Below, piece after piece: positions 52,502 to 60,425 of a stretch of DNA of 64,000 bases; the stretch's first letter is position 1; every line of letters starts with the position of its first letter. The position numbers were made by a program, and so were the translations under genes. Source of the stretch: Denitromonas sp. (GTDB lineage: Bacteria; Pseudomonadota; Gammaproteobacteria; Burkholderiales; Rhodocyclaceae); the NCBI RefSeq assembly GCF_034676725.1, contig NZ_JAUCBR010000004.1, forward strand, positions 3,190,001 to 3,254,000, in the 5' to 3' direction. The notes beneath the pieces were generated by a model. The model saw only the letters and a list, made by a program, of their open reading frames with translations, had not been told where the DNA came from and made no database searches.

Positions 52502-53418
52502 TACGGGCTCCTGGGTTGCTGGCGCTGCTGGCGCCAGTCGGCAAGCGTGTTAACAAGGCCGTCGTCGAGGCCGATGGCGGGCTGCCAGCCGGTGGCGCGC
52601 AGCCGGGTGATGTCGCCGACGAGCAGGGGCGGGTCGTCGGCGGGCACGGCGATGGCGCCGAAGTCGGGGGTGCCGCTCCAGTGCATCAGCCGCGCCAGGG
52701 TGAGTACGATCTGGCGCAGCTGAACCGGGGCACCCGAGGCGATGTTGAACACCCCGCCGTCGGTCACGTCGAGCAGGTGCGCGAAGGCCGCCGCGACATC
52801 ATCCACATGCAGAAAATCGCGATATTGCCGGCCGTGGCTGCAGCGCACCGGGCCGCCGGTGTCCATGGCCTGCATGACCGAGGGGATCAGCCGGCCGGCC
52901 GCCTCGCCCGGGCCGTAGGGAAAGAACACCCGAGCCCAGGCCAGTTGCGTGTCGATGCCGGCCAGCAGGTGGCGGGCCAGTCGGTGGGTGGCGAGCTTGG
53001 CTTCGCCGTAGAGGCTGCGCGGGGTGCAGGGGGTGACGTCTTCGCTGCAGAAGCCGTGGCCCCAGTCGTACTCGGCGCAGGTGCCGGCGACCACGGCGCG
53101 CTTGCCGCCCGCCTTGGCAAAGGCGTGCAGCAACGCGAGGCTGGCATGGAGCCATTGCAGGTTGTCCGGCGCCTGCCAGAAGCGGCCGTGCTCGGTGTTC
53201 CAGGCCAGATGCAGCAAATGCGTCGGGCGCAGGTGGCCGAGCAGTTGGGCGGTGGCGTCGGTGTCGAACAGATCGGCGGTGTGCCAAGTGGTCGATGTGG
53301 TCGCCGCGCCCTGTGGCCTGCGGCTGATGGCGCTGATCTGCCATCCGCGTGCGGCCAGCAACGGCAGTACTGCGCGGCCGATGAAGCCGTTGGCGCCGGT
53401 GACCAGCACATGCTTCAT
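52501..53418 (-). CDS. NAD-dependent epimerase/dehydratase (sugar reductase)
   Basis: 305 residues from the ATG at 53416-53418 (MKHVLVTGANGFIGRAVLPL). Extended SDR: Rossmann TGANGFIG (7-14) and the active-site YGEAK (about 143-147). In the pathway order it could reduce the 4-keto group of a CDP-6-deoxy sugar. Overlaps the C-methyltransferase stop by four bases (ATGA-type). Confidence 0.9.
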   Translation of the reverse strand: MKHVLVTGANGFIGRAVLPLLAARGWQISAISRRPQGAATTSTTWHTADLFDTDATAQLLGHLRPTHLLHLAWNTEHGRFWQAPDNLQWLHASLALLHAFAKAGGKRAVVAGTCAEYDWGHGFCSEDVTPCTPRSLYGEAKLATHRLARHLLAGIDTQLAWARVFFPYGPGEAAGRLIPSVMQAMDTGGPVRCSHGRQYRDFLHVDDVAAAFAHLLDVTDGGVFNIASGAPVQLRQIVLTLARLMHWSGTPDFGAIAVPADDPPLLVGDITRLRATGWQPAIGLDDGLVNTLADWRQQRQQPRSP

Positions 53419-54641
53419 GCGTGCACCGTAAGTTCGGGGATGGCGGTGACGAAGCGCGCGCCCCACTGCCGGGCCTCGGCCATCTGGCCAATGACCTCAT
53501 CACGCAGGTTCCAGGGCAGGATCACGATCCACGCCGGCTGGTCGGCGATCAGGTGCTCGGGCGAGACGATGGGGATGCGGCTGCCGGGCAGGAACTTGCC
53601 TTGCTTGGCGGGGTTGCGGTCGACGACATAGGCCAGCAGGTCGGCGCGGATGCCGGCGAAGTTGATCAGCGTGTTGCCCTTGGCGGCCGCCCCGTAGGCG
53701 GCGACCCGCTCGCCACGCGCCTTGCACTCGAGCAAGAAGCCGACAAAGGCGTTCTTGATGGCCTCGGCGCGCGCCTGGAAGCTGTGATAGGTGTCGCGCT
53801 GCGTGAGTCCGGCCTGCGTCTCGCGCGCCAGCATTGCCGTCACAGCGGGCGAAACATCGTGCGGCCCGCCGGCGCGCTGCGCGAAGACCCGCAGGCTGCC
53901 GCCGTGGGTGGGCCATTCTTCGACATCAAACACCTGCAGGCCGTTGGCCTCGAAGACGCGCGCTACGGCGGTCAGCGACAGATAGGAAAAGTGCTCGTGA
54001 TAGATGGTGTCGAACTGACAGTGTTCGAGCAGCTTGAGCAGGTGCGGAAACTCGAAGGTGGCGACGCCGGCTGGCGTGAGCAGCCGGGCAAAGCCGGCCA
54101 CGAAGTCGTTGATGTCGGGCACATGGGCAAGCACATTGTTGGCCGCGATCAGGTCTGCTTGCCGGTCCTGGGCGACGAGTTCGTCGGCCAGGGCGGCGCC
54201 GAAAAAGCGCTCGATGCTCTCGATGCCCCTGGCGCGCGCCGCCGCGGCGGTGCTGGCGGTGGGCTCGATGCCGTAGCAGGGGATGCCCGCGGCCTGCACG
54301 TATTGCAGCAGGTAGCCATCGTTGGAGGCGACTTCGACGACGCGATGCGCTGCGCTGAGGCCGAAGCGATCGATCATTGTCGTGACATAGGCTTGCGCGT
54401 GCTTCAGCCAGGCGTCGGAAAAACTGCTGAAGTAGGCGTAGTCGGCGTCGAACAGCTGGTCGACCTGGGTGAAGTCCTCGGTCTGGACCAGCCAGCAGTG
54501 TTCGCAGACCAGCACGCGCAGCGGATACCAGCGCTCGGGGCTGTCGAGCTGGTCGGTGCGCAGATAGGCGTTCGACGGAGGTGAGGTGGCCAGGTCAACC
54601 AGCGGCAGTGTCAGCGGCGTGTGGCAGTGGCGGCATTTCAT
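53415..54641 (-). CDS. sugar C-methyltransferase (zinc-finger, Methyltransf_13/14 type)
   Basis: 408 residues from the ATG at 54639-54641; the longer frame upstream is a shadow of the epimerase gene. N-terminal zinc-binding motif MKCRHCHTPL ... VLVCEHCWLVQ, SAM domain VVEVASNDGYLLQYVQAAGI (about 99-118), and a C-terminal catalytic half with AAYGAAAKGNTLINFAGI. This is the domain plan of NDP-sugar C-3 methyltransferases such as TylC3, NovU and EvaC. It implies a branched-chain sugar product. Confidence 0.9.
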   Translation of the reverse strand: MKCRHCHTPLTLPLVDLATSPPSNAYLRTDQLDSPERWYPLRVLVCEHCWLVQTEDFTQVDQLFDADYAYFSSFSDAWLKHAQAYVTTMIDRFGLSAAHRVVEVASNDGYLLQYVQAAGIPCYGIEPTASTAAAARARGIESIERFFGAALADELVAQDRQADLIAANNVLAHVPDINDFVAGFARLLTPAGVATFEFPHLLKLLEHCQFDTIYHEHFSYLSLTAVARVFEANGLQVFDVEEWPTHGGSLRVFAQRAGGPHDVSPAVTAMLARETQAGLTQRDTYHSFQARAEAIKNAFVGFLLECKARGERVAAYGAAAKGNTLINFAGIRADLLAYVVDRNPAKQGKFLPGSRIPIVSPEHLIADQPAWIVILPWNLRDEVIGQMAEARQWGARFVTAIPELTVHA

Positions 54642-55225
54642 GCGCTCAGACCTGTGAAATCCGGGTGAATGCGGGGCAGCGCGAGATCGCGCTCGGAGCG
54701 CTCGGCAATGGGTAGCGGCCAGTCGATGGCGAGCAGCGGGTCGAGCGCGTCGATGCCGTCTTCGGCCTCGGGTGTGTAGGGCGCGGTGTGCAGGTAGAGC
54801 AGCTCGGCGTCGTCGCTGAGTGTCTGCAAGCCATGAGCAAAGCCTTCGGGAATGAGCTGGCCGGTGAGGTTGTCCTTCGACAGTACTTCGGCGTGCCACT
54901 GGAGGAAGGTCGGCGAGCCGGCGCGCAGGTCGACCGCGACGTCGAATACCGCGCCGCGCAGGCACTGCACGAACTTGACCTCGGCGTGCGGCGGGTGCTG
55001 GAAGTGCAGGCCGCGAACCGTGCCGGCGGTGTAGGTGCGGGTGCGGTTGATCTGGGCAATTGCTGCGCCGACGCCGCAGGCGGCAAACAGGCTGCTGCAG
55101 TAGAGGCGCTCAAGCGCGCCGCGCGTGTCTTCCAGCGGAAAGCGCTGGACCCGTTTGAGTCCGGCCAGCGGCGTGTCCTCGACCAGAAAGCGCCCGTTGG
55201 CGACGCGACCGTCGGGGCGGGTCAT
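54638..55225 (-). CDS. dTDP-4-dehydrorhamnose 3,5-epimerase family protein
   Basis: 195 residues from the ATG at 55223-55225. RmlC cupin: QINRTRTYTAGTVRGLHFQH (about 57-76, catalytic His at GLHFQ), then VFDVAVDLRAGSPTFLQWHA (about 93-112) and LIPEGFAHGLQTLSDDAELL. In this CDP-sugar context it may epimerise CDP-4-keto-6-deoxyglucose at C3 or C5 rather than a dTDP sugar. It overlaps both neighbours by four bases. Confidence 0.9.
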   Translation of the reverse strand: MTRPDGRVANGRFLVEDTPLAGLKRVQRFPLEDTRGALERLYCSSLFAACGVGAAIAQINRTRTYTAGTVRGLHFQHPPHAEVKFVQCLRGAVFDVAVDLRAGSPTFLQWHAEVLSKDNLTGQLIPEGFAHGLQTLSDDAELLYLHTAPYTPEAEDGIDALDPLLAIDWPLPIAERSERDLALPRIHPDFTGLSA

Positions 55226-56337
55226 GCGGGCCTTCCGAGTGTGGCGATGGCCGCTTCCTGCGCGGCGATCTGCGCCAGGCACAGTGCCGCGGCATCGGCG
55301 CCGTGCCGGACCTCGCGATACCACTGCGCGGTGCGCTCGAGGGCGTCGGGCAGCGGGCAGACCGGCTGCCAGCCGAGGCGAGCGCGGGCCTGGGTGCAGT
55401 CGAGGCGAAGTTGTTCGGCTTCATGCAGCACCGCACCCGTCGGCGTGTCGGTGTGCCAGCGGGCGGTGTCGCCCCAGTGACGGCACAGCGCATCGGCAAC
55501 CTTGGCCACCGGCAGGGCGTCGCGATTGTCGGGGCCGAAGTTCCAGCCGGTGGCATCGGCCGGATCGTGTTGCAGCAGGCGCGCGGTCAACAGCAGATAG
55601 CCCCACAGCGGTTCGAGCACATGCTGCCACGGCCGCACGGCGGCAGGATTGCGGATGAGCGCCGACTGGTCGTGCGCGAAGGCGCGGATCATGTCGGGGA
55701 TGAGTCGGTCGCCGGCCCAGTCGCCGCCGCCGATGACATTGCCGGCGCGGGCCGAGGCCACCGCCACGCCGTGTTCGGCGATCCGCTCGGGCGGGAAAAA
55801 GCTTGCCCGCCAGCTCTCGACGACCAGCTCGGTGCAGCCCTTGCTGGCGCTATACGGGTCGGTGCCGCCCATGGCGTCGGTTTCGCGAAACCCGCCGGGC
55901 GGCAATTTGCCGGGGCGGTTGTCGTAGCATTTGTCGCTGCTGACCACGAGCACGGCGCGGACGGAGTCGACCGTGCGGACAGCGTCGAGCAGGTGTGCCG
56001 TGCCCATGACATTGGTGGCAAAGGTGGCGACCGGTTCGCGGTAGGACAGGCGCACCAGCGGCTGCGCGGCCAGGTGCAGCACGATGTCGGGCCGGGCGCG
56101 GACCAAGGCCGTGCGGAGAGCCTCGGCGTCGCGGATGTCGCCGACGGTCGAGTCAAGATGATCGCCGACCTTGGCCAGCGTGAACAGGTTGGGGGTGGTG
56201 TCTGGCGCCAGCGCGTAGCCGTACACCTCGGCGCCGAGGTGTTTGAGCCACAGGCTCAGCCAGCCGCCCTTGAAGCCGGTGTGGCCGGTCAGGAAAACCC
56301 GCCGGCCGGCGAAGGCGTTGTGGATCAGCCCCAGCAT
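55222..56337 (-). CDS. rfbG: CDP-glucose 4,6-dehydratase
   Basis: 371 residues from the ATG at 56335-56337 (MLGLIHNAFAGRRVFLTGHT). Extended SDR: VFLTGHTGFKGGWLSLWLKH (nucleotide fold, characteristic of RfbG), catalytic YSASKGC (about 158-164), RAGNVIGGGDWAGDRLIPD and RPWQHVLEPLWGYL, both RfbG signatures. Converts CDP-glucose to CDP-4-keto-6-deoxyglucose. It overlaps rfbF by 13 bases. Confidence 0.93.
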   Translation of the reverse strand: MLGLIHNAFAGRRVFLTGHTGFKGGWLSLWLKHLGAEVYGYALAPDTTPNLFTLAKVGDHLDSTVGDIRDAEALRTALVRARPDIVLHLAAQPLVRLSYREPVATFATNVMGTAHLLDAVRTVDSVRAVLVVSSDKCYDNRPGKLPPGGFRETDAMGGTDPYSASKGCTELVVESWRASFFPPERIAEHGVAVASARAGNVIGGGDWAGDRLIPDMIRAFAHDQSALIRNPAAVRPWQHVLEPLWGYLLLTARLLQHDPADATGWNFGPDNRDALPVAKVADALCRHWGDTARWHTDTPTGAVLHEAEQLRLDCTQARARLGWQPVCPLPDALERTAQWYREVRHGADAAALCLAQIAAQEAAIATLGRPA

Positions 56338-57098
56338 TTCCACGGCGCCTTGCCCGAGGCCCACAGGCTTTCGAGCAGGTTCTTTTCGCGCAGCGTATCC
56401 ATCGGTTGCCAGAACCCGCTGTGGCGGAACGCGCGCAACTCGTCGCGGCGGATCAGGTCGGCCACGGGCTCGTTCTCCCAGGTGGTGGCGTCGCCGGCGA
56501 TGGTGTCGATGACCTTGGGCGAGAGAACGAAAAAGCCGCCGTTGATCAAATTGCCGTCGCCCGCCGGCTTCTCCTTGAAGCCGTTGACGGTGTCGCCGGC
56601 CAGTTCCAGCGTGCCGAAGCGCCCCGGGGGCGCGACGGCGGTGACGGTGGCGAGCTTGCCGTGTGCCTTGTGGTGATGGGCGAGGGCGGTGAGATCGACA
56701 TTGCCGAGGCCGTCGCCATAGGTGAAGAAGAAGGCGTCTTCGTCTTCAAGGTAGCGCCGCACCCGGGCCAGTCGGCCGCCGGTCATGGTGTGCTCGCCAG
56801 TGTCGACCAGGGTGACGCGCCAGGGTTCGGTGTGCTGTTCGTGGACTTCCATGCGGTTGTCGCGCATGTCGAAGGTGACGTCGGAGGTGTGCAGGAAGTA
56901 GTTGGCGAAGTATTCCTTCACCACATAGCCCTTGTAGCCGAGGCAGATGATGAACTCGGTGACGCCGTGACAGGTGAAGATCTTCATCAGGTGCCACAGG
57001 ATCGGGCGCCCGCCGATCTCGACCATCGGTTTGGGTTTGAGGTGGGTTTCTTCGGATAGCCGGCTGCCCAGCCCACCGGCGAGGATGACTGCTTTCAT
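56325..57098 (-). CDS. rfbF: glucose-1-phosphate cytidylyltransferase
   Basis: 257 residues. MKAVILAGGLGSRLSEETHL and KPMVEIGGRPILWHLMKI are the RfbF nucleotide- and sugar-binding starts; FFTYGDGLGNVDL carries the metal-binding Asp and LINGGFFVLSPKVIDTI the hexose site. Makes CDP-glucose from CTP and glucose-1-phosphate. First gene of the seven-gene glycosylation operon, with a terminator-like hairpin upstream separating it from the HAD gene. Confidence 0.95.
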   Translation of the reverse strand: MKAVILAGGLGSRLSEETHLKPKPMVEIGGRPILWHLMKIFTCHGVTEFIICLGYKGYVVKEYFANYFLHTSDVTFDMRDNRMEVHEQHTEPWRVTLVDTGEHTMTGGRLARVRRYLEDEDAFFFTYGDGLGNVDLTALAHHHKAHGKLATVTAVAPPGRFGTLELAGDTVNGFKEKPAGDGNLINGGFFVLSPKVIDTIAGDATTWENEPVADLIRRDELRAFRHSGFWQPMDTLREKNLLESLWASGKAPWKCWG

Positions 57099-57157
57099 GC
57101 GCGCGTGCCTGTGGAACGTTAAAGACTATGGTAGCCGCATCGGCCGCCGACGATGAT

Positions 57158-57183
57158 CAAAACAGGCCGGGGTTTTCCCGCCT
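57158..57183 (-). terminator. terminator after the HAD phosphatase gene
   Basis: On the minus strand a stem of AGGC-GGG / CCC-GGCCT with one bulge and an AAAA loop (57164-57183) is followed by GTTTTG (57158-57163). It lies 14 bases after the stop of the HAD gene and upstream of rfbF. Confidence 0.55.
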
Positions 57184-57196
57184 TTTCGGATTTGCT

Positions 57197-57847
57197 TCAG
57201 CCGGTCATCAGCCGGTTCGCCGACGGCGTCGGCAGGTGCATCCAGCCGCTGCGCAGGGCATCCGGGGTGAGCGCACCGTAGCCCCAGGTGGCGGCATAGA
57301 AGGGCAGGGCGTTGGCGCTGGCCGATTCGCCGTCTTCGAGGCGGTCGCCCACGTAGGCGGCCTGGTCGGCAGCGATGCCGCGTTCGGCGAGCAGGCGGCC
57401 GATCATGGTGGCCTTGTTTGGCAGGCGCGGAGTGACCATGTCGAGCGCGTAGATGGCGTCGAAATAGGTGCGCCAGCCGAGCAGGTCGAGAATCCTGAGC
57501 GTGGGCGCGAGGCGTTTGTTGGTGGCGATGTGCAAGGCGATGCCGTGCCGGTGGAGCTGTTCGAGCATGTCGCCCACGCCGGGGTAGGCAGTTGTCTGCT
57601 TGAGGCCGTCGCCGTCGTAGGCGGCCTTGAAGTGCTCGGCGAGGGTGTCGATGGTGGCCGGGTCGCTGCTGCCGCTGAGCAGTTGCAGGGTTTCGGTGAG
57701 CGGCGGGCCGATGATGTCGGCGGTGATGTCACGGACCGGTACGCGGCCGGCGGCGGCGAAGGCGGCGACAAAGCTGGCGAGGATGGCAGGGGCGGAGTCG
57801 ATCAGCGTGCCGTCGAGGTCAAAGATGATGTGAGCGTGGCGGGACAT
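57197..57847 (-). CDS. HAD-superfamily hydrolase, phosphoglycolate phosphatase-like
   Basis: 216 residues. Motif I IIFDLDGTLIDS (7-18) with the nucleophilic Asp, motif II HIATNK (about 107-112), motif III lysine in LPNKATM (about 147), and motif IV YVGDRLEDGE (about 164-173). A helical cap lies between motifs I and II. Family members dephosphorylate small sugars or phosphoglycolate; the substrate is unclear. Confidence 0.88.
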   Translation of the reverse strand: MSRHAHIIFDLDGTLIDSAPAILASFVAAFAAAGRVPVRDITADIIGPPLTETLQLLSGSSDPATIDTLAEHFKAAYDGDGLKQTTAYPGVGDMLEQLHRHGIALHIATNKRLAPTLRILDLLGWRTYFDAIYALDMVTPRLPNKATMIGRLLAERGIAADQAAYVGDRLEDGESASANALPFYAATWGYGALTPDALRSGWMHLPTPSANRLMTG

Positions 57848-57905
57848 GGCAGGGCGTGAGCGTTCAGGGGCTCCATTCTGGCATGCCCGGCGCGGGGGTG
57901 CTGCC

Positions 57906-59672
57906 TCAGGCCATCATGACGCGGTTCTTGCCGGCGCGCTTGGCGCGGTACATGGCCTTGTCGGCGCGGTTGAGCGCCGTTGCGGCGGTTTCGTCGGCGT
58001 CGAGGCGGGCGACGCCGGCGCTGAAGGTGATGAGCAGCTTCTGGCCTTCGGCGAGGAAGTAGCGGTTGGTGAGGGCGCGCTGCAGGCGGGTGAGCGTGGC
58101 GACGGCGTTTTCGGCGTCGGTGTCGGGCAGGACGATGACGAATTCTTCGCCGCCGTAGCGGCCGAGGCTGTCTTGTGGGCGCAGGTTGGCGCGGATGATG
58201 TCGGCCAGGTGCTGGAGTGCGGCATCGCCGGTGTGGTGACCGTGGGTGTCGTTGATGCGCTTGAAGTTGTCGATGTCGAGCAGGCCGACGCACAGCGGGG
58301 TGCCGCGGCGCTGTGCGCGGGAGATTTCGCGTTCGAGGGCTTCGTCGATGCCTTTTCGGTTGAGCGCGCCGGTGAGTGCGTCGTGGCGGACCAGTTCGCT
58401 GGTGTGCTGCAGTTCGCTCTGCAGTTTGCTGATCTCGACGTTGGCTTGCTCGACTTGCCGCTGCAGTGATGTGAGGTCGTCGCGCGAGCGGCGAGCGTCT
58501 TCCTGCGCGACGCGGGTGTCGCGCAGCATCTCTTCGATCACGTTGGACAGTTCGCTGATGTCCTTGGCCTGGGCGATGCGCGCCGACGAGCGTTCGAGGT
58601 TGTCGTGGAAGCTGCCGGCCGACTGGCTCATGTCGGCAAGCCGGTCGACAAAGCCGGCGAGCATCTGCTTGAGCCGCAGCTGGGCGTCGGTCAGTTCCTG
58701 CTTGAGCCGGCCTTGCTGGTCGATGACGTCGCGCAGGCGGCGCTCGACCTCATCGAGCACGCGGATGTCGAGCGGTTGCGAGAAGGCCTGGCTGACCACG
58801 CTGAGCTGGCCGCTCAGCCACTGGTCGTCGATGACCAGCTTGCTGATGTTGTCGATCAGCAGTTGCAGCAGGGCGATCAGGGCGCGCCGGATGCCGGACT
58901 GGTCTTCACCGGTCCATTCGAGCTTGAGGATGAGTTCATGCAGGTCGGCCAGCAGAAGCGGGTGGTCGACGCGTGCCGGCCAGGGGTTGAAGCGCTTCCC
59001 AAAGGCCGCGGCGCGGGTTTGCAGTTCGGGGGCATCGGCGAGCAGGGCGCCAACACCGCGATGGAAGAGTTCGTCGACGGCCTCGGACAGTGCCGGCGGG
59101 ACGGCGGTGTCGGACACGGCGGACGGTGGGGTGGGGGCGTCGGTGGCCGGCGCGACGGCGTCGGTCACGGCATCGATTCCGTCCGGGGCGTCGTCGTCGG
59201 CACCGGCGGCCCAGTGCTTGATCAGCTTGCTCAGGCGCTCATGCAGGATCGGGGCGGCGCTGCTGGCGCTGTCGAGCACATGCTTGAGGGACTCCTTTTT
59301 GCGCGCCTTGGTGAAGGCGGCGTGGTGTCGGTCCATTTGCTCGATGATCTGCTGGATCAGTGGCGCCCAGGCAATGTCTGGTGTGTCCGTGGCAGCCGCC
59401 AGCTCGGCGAGCGCGGCGCGGAGGGTGTCCCAGTTCTGTTTGCCGATCGCTTCGTCGAAGCGCCGCGCAAAGCGTTGTTGTGCCGGCGAGGTACGGGGGA
59501 GCTGGGCGGCAATGCCGCGAAAGGTCTGGGCCGGGAAACTGTCTTCGTGCCGTGTGCCGGCGATGCGGTGATAGTAGGCGCGGTAGTTGTCCGGCGTTGG
59601 CGCAACCCGGTCCATGGCCAGCCGCTTGAGCGACTCGCGGGCGACGTCAGAGGGCGTGGTGAATTCCGTCAT
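57906..59672 (-). CDS. diguanylate cyclase (GGDEF) with long helical N-terminus
   Basis: 588 residues. The C-terminal GGDEF domain (about 418-588) has NRKGIDEALEREISRAQRRG, LLDIDNFKRINDTHGHHTGD and the active-site YGGEEFVIVLPD. An RxxD inhibitory site is not obvious. Residues 1-410 are helical with acidic and proline-rich parts and a coiled coil (about 370-410). No membrane helix. Preceded by a near-perfect sigma-28 promoter, so it likely belongs to the motility regulon. Makes c-di-GMP, the ligand of the PilZ/YcgR proteins in this window. Confidence 0.93.
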   Translation of the reverse strand: MTEFTTPSDVARESLKRLAMDRVAPTPDNYRAYYHRIAGTRHEDSFPAQTFRGIAAQLPRTSPAQQRFARRFDEAIGKQNWDTLRAALAELAAATDTPDIAWAPLIQQIIEQMDRHHAAFTKARKKESLKHVLDSASSAAPILHERLSKLIKHWAAGADDDAPDGIDAVTDAVAPATDAPTPPSAVSDTAVPPALSEAVDELFHRGVGALLADAPELQTRAAAFGKRFNPWPARVDHPLLLADLHELILKLEWTGEDQSGIRRALIALLQLLIDNISKLVIDDQWLSGQLSVVSQAFSQPLDIRVLDEVERRLRDVIDQQGRLKQELTDAQLRLKQMLAGFVDRLADMSQSAGSFHDNLERSSARIAQAKDISELSNVIEEMLRDTRVAQEDARRSRDDLTSLQRQVEQANVEISKLQSELQHTSELVRHDALTGALNRKGIDEALEREISRAQRRGTPLCVGLLDIDNFKRINDTHGHHTGDAALQHLADIIRANLRPQDSLGRYGGEEFVIVLPDTDAENAVATLTRLQRALTNRYFLAEGQKLLITFSAGVARLDADETAATALNRADKAMYRAKRAGKNRVMMA

Positions 59673-59718
59673 CGGTGGGTTGGCGCCTGTGAAATGAGTG
59701 TGCGGACGACACTCCGGG

Positions 59719-59745
59719 TTATCGGATGCTGTGCCGACAACTTTA
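59719..59745 (-). promoter_or_regulatory. sigma-28 promoter for the diguanylate cyclase gene
   Basis: On the minus strand, TAAAGTTG (59738-59745), an 11-base spacer and TCCGATAA (59719-59726) match TAAAGTTT-N11-GCCGATAA at 7 of 8 positions in each box. It is 46 bases upstream of the ATG. Confidence 0.75.
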
Positions 59746-59783
59746 GTCTTAGGGTCTTTGGGCGGTGCCTGGCCGCGGCGCCC

Positions 59784-60425
59784 TTATTCGACGAGGCCGA
59801 ACTTCAGTCCGTAGTGGGTCAGCTCGGCGTTGTTGCGCAGGCGCATCTTCTCGAGCAGGCGCGCCCGGTACACGCTGACCGTCTTGACGCTCAGATTCAG
59901 TTCCTCGGCAATCTGGGTGAGCGTCTTGCCGGAGGCGATCATGCACAGGGTCTGGTACTCGCGGTCGGACAGTTTCTCGTGCAGCGGCCGGTCGGTGTCC
60001 TCGCCGATGGCCTCGGCCAGCTCCATGGCCAGCGAGGCGCTGACGTATTTCTTGCCGCTGGCGACCTGCCGGATCGCCGTGACCAGCTGCTCGGGTGCGC
60101 TCTGCTTGGTCAGATAACCTGCGGCGCCGGCCTTGAGCGCCCGGATGGCGTATTGCTCCTCGGGGTACATGCTGAGGATCAGGACGGGCAGCCTGGGCTG
60201 CTCCTTGCGGATCAGCTTGAGCGCGTCGATACCGTTGCGGTCGGGCATGGAGACATCCATCAGCACGACATCCCACTGGCCGTCGCGGCTGAGCTGCAGG
60301 GCCTCGACGCCATTGCAGGCTTCGCCGGCCACTTCCATGTCTTCGATGTCGGACAGGATCTGCCGTAAGCCCTGGCGAACGATGGCGTGATCGTCGGCGA
60401 TCATGACGCGAATGCGCTTGCTCAT
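59784..60425 (-). CDS. NarL/FixJ-type response regulator
   Basis: 213 residues from the ATG at 60423-60425 (MSKRIRVMIADDHAIVRQGL). Receiver domain 1-125 with D10-D11, phospho-acceptor Asp in VVLMDVSMPDRNGIDAL (about 56) and lysine in GYLTKQSAPEQL (about 106). LuxR-type helix-turn-helix at about 150-210 (LSDREYQTLCMIASGKTLTQ ... SVKTVSVYRARLLEKM). Overlaps the kinase stop by four bases, so the two are a cognate pair. Confidence 0.93.
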   Translation of the reverse strand: MSKRIRVMIADDHAIVRQGLRQILSDIEDMEVAGEACNGVEALQLSRDGQWDVVLMDVSMPDRNGIDALKLIRKEQPRLPVLILSMYPEEQYAIRALKAGAAGYLTKQSAPEQLVTAIRQVASGKKYVSASLAMELAEAIGEDTDRPLHEKLSDREYQTLCMIASGKTLTQIAEELNLSVKTVSVYRARLLEKMRLRNNAELTHYGLKFGLVE

